Below are positions 52,179 through 64,000 of a stretch of DNA of 64,000 nucleotides, one piece after another. Position 1 is the first letter of the stretch; every line of letters starts with the position of its first letter. A program made the position numbers and the translations under genes. Source of the DNA: Gamsiella multidivaricata (lineage: Eukaryota > Mortierellomycota > Mortierellomycetes > Mortierellales > Mortierellaceae). The stretch spans positions 1 to 64,000 of the forward strand of contig NW_026251732.1 in NCBI RefSeq assembly GCF_025024155.1, in the 5' to 3' direction. Under the pieces are notes generated by a model. The model made no database searches. It was not told the DNA's origin and was given only the letters and a program-made list of their open reading frames with translations.

Positions 52179-52860
52179 CTATTTCCTGTAGACGATTCCG
52201 TCCAGAGTGATGGTCCGCAGGCACTCAAAGTCTCCCGCCAGGCCCTTTTCACTTTCTTGTCTCAATTCTGTTTTCTTCTTCAGACTCGCTGCGGACTTCT
52301 CGGTCTGACATTCTAATCGGAGCATCACACAGCGTCATGGCCGTGGCCTTGAGTCAAGCTCCTTAATGGCATTTTTTCCTAGAGCATTCCAATGCTGCCA
52401 AGGAAGGACTAGCCGTCGATATTGCTATCCGTCGCGAGTCTCAGTTTCCGGAGCACTTTGTTCTCATGTTTCTTGATTGCATTAATGAAAATAGGTGCTA
52501 TGTCCTGCTGACTGATATCAAATCCTCGAACTTAACGCCGTATGCTTCAACGGTCCTTGCAAACAGCGACTCACTGCTGGGACAGCTCTAGGGCAGCATG
52601 TCAAACACTCTTAACAAATCGTCCTCGAGACGCCATGAGCGCCGGGAAACCAATCCGTTCTCGGATACATGAGGAAGCATCGGCGCATACTTTTGGGGCG
52701 ATTATAGAGTGGACGCTATCGGCCGGAGGACCACTGCTGGGAACGTGGGGCTTTTCTTGAAGAAAGCTGTGTATCTCGAAAAAAGAATAAAAAACCGATC
52801 CTGCTATAACTCACGTGCCTGCAGTTCGATGAGCTGCCTAAAGTTAAGTATGGCGCGGCT
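52179..52860 (-). pseudogene. F-box/LRR pseudogene A
   Basis: The minus strand ends with FECLRTITLDGIVYRK and a stop at 52179-52181, the family ending. Further up, INAIKKHENKVLRKLRLATD (about 52420-52490) and ARTVEAYGVKFEDLISVS match the repeats at 290-330 of the intact members, and a LIELQA piece near 52830 matches the region after the F-box. Frame changes and stops lie between the pieces. No F-box was found at the expected place, so it is a truncated dead copy. Confidence 0.7.
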
Positions 52861-53067
52861 GAGAAATTTTCTCCAGCTGGAATCGTTACATTGCTGCAGA
52901 CGGTACAGAAGGGAAACCTTGCGCAAGGAAACACCCGTCCACACTATGTTGAAAGATTAACAAGAGTGCTTGTCGAAATCGCCGCGAAACCGGTAGGTAG
53001 GGCAGAGGACCCTTGTATTTTTTTCTTCCAGGCGGAGGAGGTGGCACTCAATTATGACTCGGGAGGT

Positions 53068-54115
53068 TTAAGGAAGCTTAATGGACCTTTCGGCGTGTTT
53101 TATTTTTCGAATTTTTGCTGGTGTACTCCTCTTCCAGTCAACTTTATTGAGAGCGATAGTACGGAGCTGCTCAAAGTCCTGCGCAAGCTCAAACAGGGTG
53201 TCTAGAATGGTCATGTTCTGATTCAGCGAAAGGTGGCCCTGCCCTTTCCAGCCCCGGACCGGTTTATCTATCAAGGATCGCTTTGGTCACGTCTTACAGG
53301 ATATGGTCGCGCAAAAACCTCTTGACCTCCCCTTAGATGCATTCTTCCTAGTACTTGCGAACTTTTCATTGTTGATATGCCTATTGAATCCTCTAATGCT
53401 CAGCCTCTTGAGCGTATTTTTGTCAAAATGCTTGATTGCATTTCGGACAGCGGGGATATAGCCAATATTAAGGATTCATTACCTCCCCTCGATCCCTTCG
53501 GTTCCCATGCTGTGTGCCTTTAAGATATCCGCAATACACTTCTTTCGCGACCCTTACATATAGACGTGAACCAATTAACAAGGCGTGGGTAAACTCCGGA
53601 CTAGAAAAGTTCCGCTAAACTTTTTTGGGATCTGTGCTCGTAATGGATACTCAAATGTATAGTTTCTAGATTCGGAGCAGGACCGCGCGGAAGCATATCG
53701 TTCCAGTTCGCCTAGGGTTTGCTTTTACAATAGCCTAAGCTCCATGATCGCCATAAAGACCAAATGTTTCTACAAATATATCCCTATTATAATCTCGACG
53801 ACGTTCTCAGTGATTTAGCGCGCCTCAATGAGTTGTATGTAGTGATAAAGACGCGTTTCGAGCGGAGGTATTCTTGACAGACAGAGTTGCGTGATACTTT
53901 TACATACGATACATTCTTTTGTACGAGGCCGGTATAAATAGTGAACATGGCGTGTTCGGTAGAAGGTGTACCCAAGTATCGAAAGCAGCGTTTGTTGAAA
54001 ATGGCGTGAGTCAGACTGTAGAAAAAAAAGTTTCATCTTCTTCAATGCCCAAAGCGTGACGAGTTGGCCGATCAGGGCAAGGACCTCGGGGATACCAAGT
54101 GCACTCTCAGACGTG
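53068..54115 (-). pseudogene. F-box/LRR pseudogene B
   Basis: On the minus strand the start is readable as ALGIPEVLALIGQLVTLW near 54045-54105 and then SRHFQQTLLSILGYTF (about 53980), the F-box of the NPLEIPEIL subfamily. A TATA-like TGTATAAAAAA lies upstream at about 54135. The middle is scrambled; AVRNAIKHFDKNTLKRLSI appears near 53400-53460 and the end is LFELAQDFEQLRTIALNKVD (about 53130-53190). The usual stop after this block is lost and the frame runs on to 53068. The copy kept both ends but several frameshifts make it non-functional. Confidence 0.75.
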
Positions 54116-54279
54116 AAGTGGAGTGGAGTTTTTTATACAGCGCGTCCATTCATGCAACGAAAAACTATTTATTGTCGGGGTTTGTACGATTAACATAACA
54201 GAGACGAGTGAAAGCCTGTTCTAGCAACGAATTGACATCTTCGTTTCCGCTCCAGGAAACTAGAACCCTCTCCAGTAAA

Positions 54280-55641
54280 CTAGAACTCTCTCCAGTAAAT
54301 AACTCCATTCAAGGTGATAGTCCTAAGATGTTGGAAACCGCCTGCGCGCCCGAACAGTCCTTTCAAAAATTCTCTCTTCTGCTGTTGACTAGATTCCATT
54401 TGCCATGAGGGGTTTATCAGCCTCCAGTTGTGGAACGACTCGTCCATTGATTGCCATTCATCACTTTCTAGCGATAGATCATTTAATTTCAAGGCAGGGC
54501 CCGTGAAAGCCAGGTTCTCCAATGTGGCGGGGCTGCTCCAATTCATAGGATTCAATAACGCGTTCACGTCAAAGGAGCTTACCCCGCCCCCGTGGATGTT
54601 TTCAAACTCAAACGATTGCAGTTGACGGCAGGATTGCAGAATGTCAATCAGAAAAGCTAATGTAATCTCTGGATCCGCCTCACTGCAGATCTGGAGTTTC
54701 CTGAGAGTGTTACCGTGTTGTTTGACAGCGTTCTTTACATCGTCCGACCCCTCTTCTATTCTGATATCCAGTTCTTGGAATCCTTGTCTGTGAGAGCGGA
54801 TGAGTCGTGCTAACTGCTCATTATTCCCTTGTCCAGGCGTAGTCCAATTAACAAGTTTAGGACAGTGTCCAGACCGGAATAGGGCTTCTAACCTTTCTCC
54901 GGACTCATTAGTATCCGTGGTCACATCAAGTGTTTCGAGAACAGGGCACATCTCCGGCAGGGAATCAAATACTTGGCCCGACGCGGTACCGTCTAGACGC
55001 AACACTTTGAGCTCAGGTAGGAATAAATGTCCTCTGCACGCATGCAGGAACACCTTTGCTTGCATTTGTAGCGATACAAGGGTGCGACTGATCGACGCCA
55101 GTGCCCTGGAGAGGAACTCGGGGTCTGTGGCGATAACGCCTTGTCCGTTTGTTGCTAGACGAAGAGTACTTAATTGCCCAAGATGGCTGAATAATGTTAC
55201 ATCTTCCGCTTCAGGTCTCCACAAGGACAAATCGAGCTCTTGCAGGCGCGGGTTTCGCCTAATCAATCTCCTCGCGTGCCCTTCTAGATCGTGCGTTGTT
55301 TGAATGTTGATGGCTGTAGTATAGAGGGGTGCCATGCGGCGAATGTCTTCTCGCCGGAGAGGGTTCCGGAGGACTCTCGCGAATTCGGCGTACTCGCGTA
55401 AGACGCCTTCGGGAACATTACGCATGGCATACCCGTCGACGGTGCGCCAAAATACTGGCAAGAGTGATCTTCGAAAATGTCTTGAGACAGAGAGGCAAGG
55501 GAGAAGATTCTGGTGCCGAAAGGCAGCTTGCCCTAAGTAGCTAACGTCCCATAGCAGAATGAATTCGCCCACCATTACCAGGACCTCTGGAAGATCTAGC
55601 GCAGTTGGCACGCGAGCGATTGGGGTTTCAATAGTTGACAT
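54280..55641 (-). CDS. F-box/LRR protein of the NPLEIPEIL-related subfamily
   Basis: Single exon, 453 residues from the ATG at 55641 (the open frame extends eight codons further but starts there with GTG). The F-box at about 14-65 reads ALDLPEVLVMVGEFILLWDV, then LPCLSVSRHFRRSLLPVFWRTV. Leucine-rich-repeat-like segments include AVKQHGNTLRKLQICSEADP. The end is FQHLRTITLNGVIYWREF, a variant of the YKKCH ending of the copies at 20880 and 43108. It sits next to two dead copies on the same strand (52179 and 53068), so this is the surviving member of a tandem array. Expected role: SCF adaptor; target unknown. Confidence 0.8.
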   Translation of the reverse strand: MSTIETPIARVPTALDLPEVLVMVGEFILLWDVSYLGQAAFRHQNLLPCLSVSRHFRRSLLPVFWRTVDGYAMRNVPEGVLREYAEFARVLRNPLRREDIRRMAPLYTTAINIQTTHDLEGHARRLIRRNPRLQELDLSLWRPEAEDVTLFSHLGQLSTLRLATNGQGVIATDPEFLSRALASISRTLVSLQMQAKVFLHACRGHLFLPELKVLRLDGTASGQVFDSLPEMCPVLETLDVTTDTNESGERLEALFRSGHCPKLVNWTTPGQGNNEQLARLIRSHRQGFQELDIRIEEGSDDVKNAVKQHGNTLRKLQICSEADPEITLAFLIDILQSCRQLQSFEFENIHGGGVSSFDVNALLNPMNWSSPATLENLAFTGPALKLNDLSLESDEWQSMDESFHNWRLINPSWQMESSQQQKREFLKGLFGRAGGFQHLRTITLNGVIYWREF

Positions 55642-56361
55642 TTTATTTGGGGGGAGGGGGGACACGTACCGGATTGTTCATCGTAGCCGCCTTCATTTAT
55701 ACAGCAGAGTAATCTCCCATAGCTGTGGTTCTCGACCTTTGTCGAGCGCATTTCCTATGAACGATAATGGAACATAATGCACCACTTTTCCGCAACAATA
55801 AAGGCCCGATGGTGTTTGCCGTCGTGTGGTCAATTTTAGGGAACTATCAATGGAGGCGGCAACACGGTGCTATCTAGTAGCCAAATTGTATTCAACAAAT
55901 CCTGAAGAGAAGAAAGGATTGACCAAGCAACGAAATCGCTCCTATCATATTTCTAGAGAGATGACACGGGCTACCATATCAGTGAAGAATATAGCGTAAT
56001 GAAGAAAGAACTCAAATCTACTCTTAATCTGCCCTGCTTTTTATCCCCACCCCAACTTTGCGCGGTCTACACCAAAGTACGTGAGCCTTGTCCATTATGC
56101 CGCAGGAACAAGATGGCGGGCCCTTGGGACCGAATACGAGAACTTTGCTCCAGAGACTAAGACCGGACTGAATTTGTGAACCTCGATTAAGCTCATTCCT
56201 CGAATGAGGTTATACACTTTTTATCTGAAAGGCACAATGATAGTAAATTACTAAGATAACAATGATGTATAGATGCTAGGGTGCGCAATGCGGAGGGGTA
56301 TTTTTAAAGGGAAAAAAAATGAATGAATTAAAGCAACTCTTTCTCACAACCATGATGCATC
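55642..56361. other. Intergenic DNA
   Basis: Promoter side of the F-box gene at 54280 and downstream side of the chitin synthase. No supported gene. Confidence 0.5.
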
Positions 56362-59300
56362 TCACGCGTCCTCTCGCCGAACGGCTGTCGTTGGCACATA
56401 GAACTCATCACTCAAAAGGACAATCCCGTCTTCCTCATCTCTTGTCCCTGCCGGCGCAGGAGCCGTAGCGGTAGAAGTTGTTGCCGCACTTCCATTTGCC
56501 GTCCTGCCACTGCTACCATCACTGATCTGCGACCGACGATCGTGGGGCATCATAATCGCCTGCGAAGAAGTCGATGGTGGCGGAAGAGGGTATGAAACCC
56601 CACCATGGTTCATCGATAACGGTTGCGGTGTCAGTTGGTAAGATTCTGGCTGTTGCTGTTGCTGCTGCTGCTGGTAGGTTGGGAACAACAACGTTGGTGG
56701 GGATGGCTGATGCATTGGGCCCGAGAACGCAGGCGAAGGGCGTGGTCGGAATCCTTGACCCGGTGGCGGTGGTCGACCCATGGGGTATCCTCCAGGCGGT
56801 CCACCAGGTGAACCTCCCATAGGTCCCATCGGTCCCATTGGTCGCATAGGTCTGGGCCTTGGCGAACCCATGGGTCGGAACCCTGACCCAGCGATATGTA
56901 TGGAATGTCGCGCGTCTAGGCCAGCAGCTCCATCTGGAGGTCGGCTCCCTGTATTCGATGCGCCGAGCGGCATGAGTGATGCCCTAGAAGGGTTAGCTCC
57001 CGAAGCGATCAGTCCCATCTCAAACGCTTGAGCGTCCGGCCCAATTCCCCTCGCTCCTGGAGCCATCGATCCTGGTGATGGACGAGGCATCATGTTTGGT
57101 GGAGGTCTTGGTCTCGATGGACGACCCATACCTCCCATACCCATAGGAGGTCTCGCCTGTTGCTGCTGCGGCATCGTAAGGTTGGGTGTTGACTGTGGCA
57201 TGGGGTGATTGGCGACCTGCCTCGGAGGATATGGACCGGGTCCTACACGAATCGAGCCACTGCTTCTACCATTCAAGGTTGATCCTAGACTGTGGGTCGA
57301 GACTGCAGCGCCCAACATCCGGGCTCCAGAGTTCTGGCCTACGGAGCCGTTGCCTCCAGGTTTGGCATTCAGAGTTGTGGACGAAACAGCCTTTCTGGGT
57401 ACCTTGGGGACATCCAGAGTGCCAGAGGCAGGAGGGGGAAGGTCATTAATACCACGATCGGCTGAATGGCGCCTCTGGATCCTGTATCCCATAGATTTGA
57501 GCCGCTCCTTCTCCCATTCTTCCCACTTGCGCATGATGATAGACCCACTTTCGAACACGCCCTCGGCATCACCGTGATCCTGTTTCGATTTCCGCTTCTG
57601 GTTTGCGACTTTTCTGGTTTCCCCCCAACTAAAGTCGTCAAAGTGCCAGAAAGAGTACAGAGGGAGGACAAAATTCCAGAGCGGCAGGGAAATCAAGTAT
57701 ACTATTGAAGATGGGTTTAGTTAATTAATTTTGTAGCGGCTTACAAAGAGATAACAAGAATGTGTGCGATCGAAGAGATTAGAAACTTACTGAGCATCCA
57801 TAGGACGTAAATCCACTTGCGAGTCGTAAGGACGATCAGGACAGCTGGTAAGCCAATCATTATAATAATAAGAATGAGAGGAAGAAGAGCCAGTGTCCCA
57901 GAAATAATACAAAATACGATCATGCCGATCGTGAATACTGGAACAAAGAAACAGATAAGTTGGTTAAAAAAAAAAAAGAGGACAGACATAGGTAGGTGGA
58001 AAAACAGTAGCATCACAATAAAGTCAACCCAACTTACTGATAGAAGCTGGGAGAACAACTGTTCCGATAAGCTCCAGAAGCACCACGAACTGCATACTCA
58101 AGAATGCAATCCCACAGAGATCCGTGACCAGCACCAGCTCGAGGAGATTGTGGACTGTCGAATTAATCCATCGACGACGTTGACTCAACAGGACGCTGAA
58201 CGTATCCGGCACAACGGTTTTACACTGTGCCTGTGGGACAAAGACCATTTGGCGCTTAGGAAAGGTCCTGAGCATGAGTGTGGTCAAATAACGATCTTCG
58301 CCCAGCAACAACAGGTTCTTTTGGTGCAATGTCGTCACGATGTTCTGGTTGTATTCCTCGATGATTTCCGGGTTGGCGAGGATCGGTACCCAAGAGTCGT
58401 TCTTTGGTGCCTTGATCCTGTACATGCAGAAACATCCTGGCAAACAGGTCACTCCTCCGAAGACACTCTCGAATGCCTTTCCGAGGTGATGTGAGATGTA
58501 GTACTCGAAAACCTGGATAGCGGTGACCCAGGACGAGGTCTTGTTTGCAATCTTTGTCTCCCCACAGAGTCCCATGATCGTGTGGTCGTTTTGCATGGCT
58601 GTGACCATATAGCTGAGCGAATCTCCCTTGACCATCGTGTCGGCATCCACCATCAGACAAAGCTCAAATCGATCTGGCCATATGTTCATGAGAAGGTGGA
58701 TACTGTGAAACAGCTCAAAGTCCAGCTCCGTAAACCGATCCGCAAAGAGCACGCGCTGGAAGAACGACATCAAAATCAACTGTGAATCGCGCTTTCCTCG
58801 ATTTCCTGGTTTGCTGGCATCCTTCTCCAATGGGTTTCCGCATTTGACAATTACGACCGTCGGCACACGCTTCTTCTTGTAGACGTAATGACCTGCGTAC
58901 TAGATATCACATAACGAATACGTCAAGACTCTTAGTAGAGCGTTCCATCTAAACCTCGTCTTGATCCATAAAATGCTCTTGAACTTACGACTTTAGCCAT
59001 GTTGTGCTGCTTTTCACCGTCCGCAATGGCAAGGTAGCTACAAGGCTTGGGCTTATCGTTTCCTGGCGCCAAATCCAACATATTGACCACAATATCGGGC
59101 GTGGTCGTCTTGTTTCCATGACCACGCACAATGCCGTCGCAAATGACAACCAGTAGCTTATGCTTCGTCGAATAACTGGTGTTTGCTAAACTGTCCAGGG
59201 TGGTCCTGATGGAATTCTCGCCTTCGGAATAACACGTAACCAACATGGCAGTATAAAGATTCTTCCTGCCGATCGACCTCTTGCCAGTCCGGGCAAGATC

Positions 59301-61853
59301 CTGACCACTGCCGCTGATATCGTTCTTCTCCTGTTCCTTCTTGGATGACTTGAGTACAGTCCTTGGCTTCTCTGTCAGGCGATAGCTCAAAAACCAGCTG
59401 AATGTGAGAGCCATCAAGAATTTGATCCCAACAACCATGCATACACAGATCAGAGTCGTCAGTAGAATAGTCTTGGCGGCGAAGCATCCCATAGATGTAT
59501 TTTCCAAAATGCCGATTTCGGTCATTGCTGCCAAGCACCCCATGGCCTTCTTCCGGCCGTCGGTTCTCTGGAACATCAATGACGCATCCTTGCGGAGACT
59601 TTTTGTCATAACGTCATTGACATCTGGCCCGAAGACTTGATTCGGATTCAAATACTTAGATACATTGAATACTGGATGGGGTACGTAAAGCGCGATGGTC
59701 AGTTTCCTTGGCAATGCAAGGCGACAAGGCCACGACAATATATTTCAGACATCGTATGATAGAGATACTTACTTCTTCCGTCGTAGATAAAGACATTGTC
59801 AAAGTCATGCCTTGATGTGTCGCCCATATCGGTCCAATGGAACGATAGCTTGCCCGAGGATCGCGGTCCGTTTGAGTAGAGGTCAGATAATGTGAGACAG
59901 GGCTTTGCGACGATGGGGGTGTTGCTATAAGGATTGGGCACGATGCATTGCGAGCTGGTCGCGTTGACGGCCGGAAAGCCCGCACAAGGATTGGAGCTGT
60001 CGAAGAAGAGCGAGGTGATGTCCCCTGCACGGTAATCCTGTGACATGACAATGTTCTTGCTCTTGAGATAGGACTGCATGTTGTCGAATGAATATAGGTT
60101 TCCTCTGACGATGACAGAATCCAGATGGTTGTCTGTATACGAGCAATAGAAAACAACGCACGGTGTTAATTAATAACAGAGCGCTGTAGATGCTGTCTCG
60201 AGGAGATTTCCCATCGCGTTTTTTTATTCCCCTGACCATGTTTTCCAAATATAGAAGGACATGGAAGGACGCTTAAAGTGAATGAGCAGAGCCCATCCCG
60301 TGTACCGTGTACCAGACGAGGGAAACAACTATATCGCAGAGCAGAGCAGGGTGGAGCAGGGAATGAACAGCGGACATGGATGAGGGAAAAATAAACTTTC
60401 TTCGACGCCACGTTGAATAAACGAATGTATTAATTACCAGTTGCACTTTGAAGGTATAGTCCTGGGTATACTCCGCCCGGTACGCAGACGGGTCAACACA
60501 TCATCTTTTTCGGAGCAGATACCAGACCCCTCCCCCTATCTTTCCTTATCCCCCCCTGCCCTTGCGGCATCCCCCTGCCTGCTCTGCACCTTCCTTCTTT
60601 GATGTAATGTACCCAGCGACAACATCAGAGGTGCCTAATTACATCACCCTACTATCGGTTGACTTCCAAGATGGTGCTACCACCAGCTCTTTCTCTTGAT
60701 CTCTGTCCGACGAACGCGTTCTGTGCGCACTGGTGCAATAAGCATCCTTTTTTTTTTTCGTGAGGAGGTGTGAAATTCTTCAACACCAACCTGTCGCACA
60801 TTTTTTGTTGTTGTCGCCCAATGCTCCCAAAAAAAAAGTTGACGAGTGTCTTTATCAGGCTCCACCCACTTGGCAGCTTCCTCTCTGTTTTACCCCCCTG
60901 ATTCTCTCACCCTATTTTAAAACCCACTAGAAACAAGGCTAATGTGCGCCCATTTCCGTAAAAAAAGCCGACGATCAACCAAGGCAGTGTCCCGCCACCA
61001 AAATACCTGTGTACCCTCAATCGAACGTTGACCACAACCCGTCCAAAACGGTGCAACATCGGAATAAAAAAAAAAGGAGAAAAAAAAAAGAGGCGTTACC
61101 TTTGACGGGTCTGGAGCCATCCGTCGGCTGAGTTGAGTATGACTTGACAGCCCCAGAATCGTTCGGACACATCGTGGGCTGTAACCCAAAGATGATGAAG
61201 GCCAACAGCCCACAGATCAGACCGATAATGATACACAGCGTCACCTTTTCGCGCCAGGCCTGGATTACCTGGATACGCGAGAACTTCTTGTGATTGCAGC
61301 ACCGAAGGAGACTCGAAGGCATGCAACACGTAAAGATCCTCGAGACCACGACCCAGGCCGTCAATTCAATTTCGCGTTCCGCAAGCTTCTTTTTCGCCTT
61401 GGCCATTGTCGAAGATCGCCGTTGAGGCGCCTGGCTATTGCTGTTATTGAGCTGACCCTTGCTCCCTGCGCGACGTAATGTAGACAATCGTCTCGGCCGA
61501 GGACGCTGCTGAGACTGACTCTTGGCCTGATTCTTGGCCTGATTAGCTTGTTGGATGCGAAGTCGTTGCTGTTGTTGTTCTTGAGCAGCTGTTGCAGCTG
61601 CTGAGGAGGTCAAGGCGTCCCCTGTGCTCTGACTCTGAATCAAGTTTCCTGTAGAATCGTTCCGTTCCTGAAAGTTGGCATCGTGGTTTTTTTGAGCAAG
61701 TGTTTGGTTGATCATCCCAGGCTTAGGTCGATGCCGCTCTGGTTTGGTCAGGGACCGTTTTCGAGCTACTTTTGACGTTGAGGCACCATTAGGCGGTGGG
61801 CCCTGCCGTGGCGGATTTGAAGAGGAAGCGGGTGAGGTTGTGGAGGGAATCAT
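56362..61853 (-). CDS. Chitin synthase, class IV (CHS3-like)
   Basis: Model: complement(join(56362..57701, 57791..57937, 58038..58899, 58989..59671, 59773..60132, 61100..61853)), 1381 residues; all phases close. The enzyme polymerises UDP-GlcNAc into chitin at the plasma membrane. N-terminus (1-170): Gln/Ser/Lys-rich, then basic segment and a first membrane helix ([18 protein letters not shown]). A cytochrome-b5-like region follows (about 250-370), a second membrane pair ([20 protein letters not shown]), and the GT2 catalytic domain with [20 protein letters not shown] (about 684), GCFCMYR, GEDRYLT (about 815) and QRRRW (about 845). Two or three membrane helices and [19 protein letters not shown] close the conserved part. 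A 400-residue Pro/Gly/Met-rich tail follows. No myosin motor, so class V/VII is excluded. Exon 3's start was chosen at 59671 because it alone restores YDGRIFNVSKYL. Intron 1 is 967 nt. Confidence 0.88.
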
Positions 61854-63871
61854 TTTGAGTTCTAGTTGCGTTGGCAGGTCTATTAGGTATTAGGCGAAAG
61901 TTTGTATTGGTAGTAATGGTGTTGGAATGATACAGGGGTAGAGTACAAAGCCCGAGGTGTGAGTTGCGAGGACTCAGTTCGCCCAATTGGAAGACGAATA
62001 CGGGGTGTGCCAGGGGGAGGTATAGGAGGCTGTCGTAGGTTGTTCCTGAGGGGTTCGCTGTTGCTTTTGTTCCTGTTCCAGCAGTGGTTGTCTGCCTGCC
62101 TGCGCCTGGTGACTCTAACTATGGCTGCAGGGCAAGCAATTGAAAGTGGAGAGGGAGAGAGGAGTGGAGGGAACACCACACAAACTGGCAGACTGTGTGT
62201 TAGTCGGCTTTGAATTCGGTTTTACACAGCCAGCGATGGCATCTGCGGGAGGAAGAAATGAGATGGGAGGGGAGGGAAGGAGAAGGGATGGAGGAGGAGG
62301 ACGAAGGAATGAATGAGCAGCGGATGGGACGAAAAGAAAGAAGAGTGCAAGTACAGAGAGAAGGGGAGAAACAACACACCACCCAGCAACCACTCACTCA
62401 GTTCAGTCCAGGGATGCTGTTCGAGTCTTCCTGCTGTATCCACGTCTTTTTTCTTCGCAGACAAACTGCTTATTAACTTTCACGCCTAATAAAACGCGCG
62501 TGTATATTACCACAAAGGCGCTTCATGGCTCCAGCTAGACTACACACTCATTCAAACGAAAGCTTTATCGGTGCTGCCCACAGTCGAATGAGGTCAAAAA
62601 CACGTCGGGTGCTCGCTAGCAAAAGGGGAACAGTAAGGCTTGTCCAACCGTGGTAAGTGATGACTAGTTCAACACCTACTTGGTCATGAAATGAACGCAT
62701 TTCTTTTTACTGCTCAGTTAGCTAGTCTCTTGTAATCGCGACTTCATTGTTTGTGTCCTAAATCCACTTCTAAGATAGGATGGTAGAAGATCACCAGGCG
62801 AGTCCATACTGAAGCATAAAGGAAAAGAAAGCTGTTCGCGAAAGTGGTTCTGCTGCGGCCGTCCAACCACGCCGGCAACATGAAACGGGAGGGACGTCAG
62901 GTACATCAAAAATGGCAAAACGGTCAAGCCGGAATATCTTTCACAGTGATTGATAAGTGTCATCTCGTCCGCCATGTATGTGAACCATTTCAGCTTGAGC
63001 CCAATACGTTGTGCACCTGTTGTTCGTGGCATTAAAACTGCAGCTCCCAAGAGAAAAATTGGTTGATGGTGTAGTAATTGATGGACATCTCAATCGATCA
63101 AGTGCACGCAGCGAAAACTTGAGATGGAGAAAGCATGCAGGGCAGATCTGCGTTTGGTGCACGTCCAAGCAACACGGGAATATAGAAAAGGTGTTGGTGC
63201 TAAGACCACCCGTCAGGGCATACTCCATGCTGCTTCCATTACCCAGTCCTTCTGGATGCCCCAGTCCATTCGTGTGGCCCTCCCCCACCACCTCCGAAAA
63301 TAACATTCCGTTACACCACCACTTTTTCATGCAGCAGGGGTATGCAAAAACGCTAATTAAAAAAGACTGTGCTGCTACTCCTCCCCCTAAACCAACCCCC
63401 GGTTACAAGCATCAACTATCGACCTTGCTACGTAAGAACATCTGTGCACTGTGCAGTTTTTGCAGCTCTGGACTGACGCCGTTTCGATTTTCACTCCTTT
63501 TGTCCGAGATACTCCAGAAAATATGCATAGACTACTACGTTCCCCTCGACCCAGGGTAACGTATTTGTGGTTTGTCATTTTCATTTTTGCATGTGTGCAT
63601 GCGTTGTATAAGATCGCAGATTATAATGTATCCTGTGAGCCTCAGCCTTGGGAACAATTTCAAGGAGTCCACGACGTTGAAGCATTAAAAACGCACCAAC
63701 TACGTCAGCAAAAGGTGACGCCATAGAATTTTTTTTGGTTAGCATAAGCAAATACATGCAGTAAAAGAATTTCGGCGTGCAATAACAGAATTATGCAGCT
63801 TTAGGATATAAATTACACCTACCGATCATTTTTAAATGTGCTTGCGAACACAAATATGGTTGAGATGGGGT
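61854..63871. other. Intergenic region with weak coding-like frames
   Basis: Left part is the chitin synthase promoter, with GGGAGGAGGA-rich DNA at 62140-62360. At 62718-63330 two overlapping minus-strand frames look less random than average (for example VLPFLMYLTSLPFHVAGVVG) but match nothing I recognise. A plus-strand frame at 63451-63726 has one hydrophobic helix. None is supported as a gene. Confidence 0.35.
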
Positions 63872-64000
63872 TTAGGCACTTCCTGGGGCCTGGCTAGTTG
63901 CCGATTCCTGCCCTGATGCCGCATTGGCTGCACGCTTGCGCCTTGGAGCTCCTTCTTGTTCTGCAGCCACGGTTGATGCTGTCCTCTTTCGGGCCACACT
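63872..64000 (-). CDS. 3' end of a gene cut by the window edge
   Basis: A minus-strand frame is open from the window edge to a TAA at 63872-63874. The 42 residues are Ala/Ser/Gln-rich with a basic cluster APRRKRA, typical of a disordered C-terminal tail with a nuclear-localisation-like motif. The bulk of the gene lies outside, so the product cannot be named. Confidence is limited by length. Confidence 0.4.
   Translation of the reverse strand, partial: SVARKRTASTVAAEQEGAPRRKRAANAASGQESATSQAPGSA

Noticed and set aside
1..64000. CRISPR arrays, rRNA, tRNA or bacterial operons
   Set aside because: No spaced direct repeats or RNA-gene signatures were seen by eye, and the genes are intron-bearing and fungal. 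A tRNA could be missed without a covariance search.

Overview
The window looks like nuclear DNA of a filamentous, early-diverging fungus, most probably Mortierellomycota (Mortierella-like). This is inference from four things: short GT-AG introns of mostly about 80-130 nt, a class IV-type chitin synthase, an expanded set of F-box/leucine-rich-repeat (LRR) proteins, and a Crinkler-type nuclease next to a CENP-B/Tigger-like transposase relic. No rRNA, tRNA, CRISPR or bacterial operon structure was seen. Spliced models were built by hand from reading frame, splice sites and family similarity; their phases all close.

0-7.5 kb: two intact genes and one decayed copy of a small secreted-protein family that I do not recognise, then an F-box/LRR relic and non-coding DNA. 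7.5-13.7 kb: an UNC-93-like membrane protein, an Arb1-like subunit of the Argonaute siRNA chaperone complex, and an unrecognised Ser/Thr-rich protein. 13.8-24.7 kb: three F-box/LRR genes, the fourth member of the secreted family (at 17.3-18.3 kb), a dead transposase and a Crinkler-type nuclease. 25.7-32 kb: mitochondrial TAM41, a DUF2461 protein and another F-box/LRR gene. 32.5-42.8 kb: a small coiled-coil protein, a LIM-domain protein, and ATG101 and TSC1 in head-to-head orientation. 43-55.7 kb: a frameshifted F-box gene, an F-box fragment, a rhodanese plus dual-specificity phosphatase, a gene-poor stretch, two F-box pseudogenes and an intact F-box gene. 56.3-61.9 kb: a six-exon chitin synthase. 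The right edge cuts the 3' end of another gene.

Three themes stand out. (1) A four-member secreted family shares a strict architecture: every copy has a first exon of exactly 37 nt encoding the start of the signal peptide, followed by a phase-1 intron. (2) F-box/LRR proteins (probable SCF ubiquitin-ligase adaptors) are duplicating and dying here: five intact genes, one frameshifted gene and at least four relics. (3) TSC1 (TORC1 inhibitor side) and ATG101 (part of the Atg1 complex that TORC1 restrains) diverge from one intergenic region of about 550 bp.
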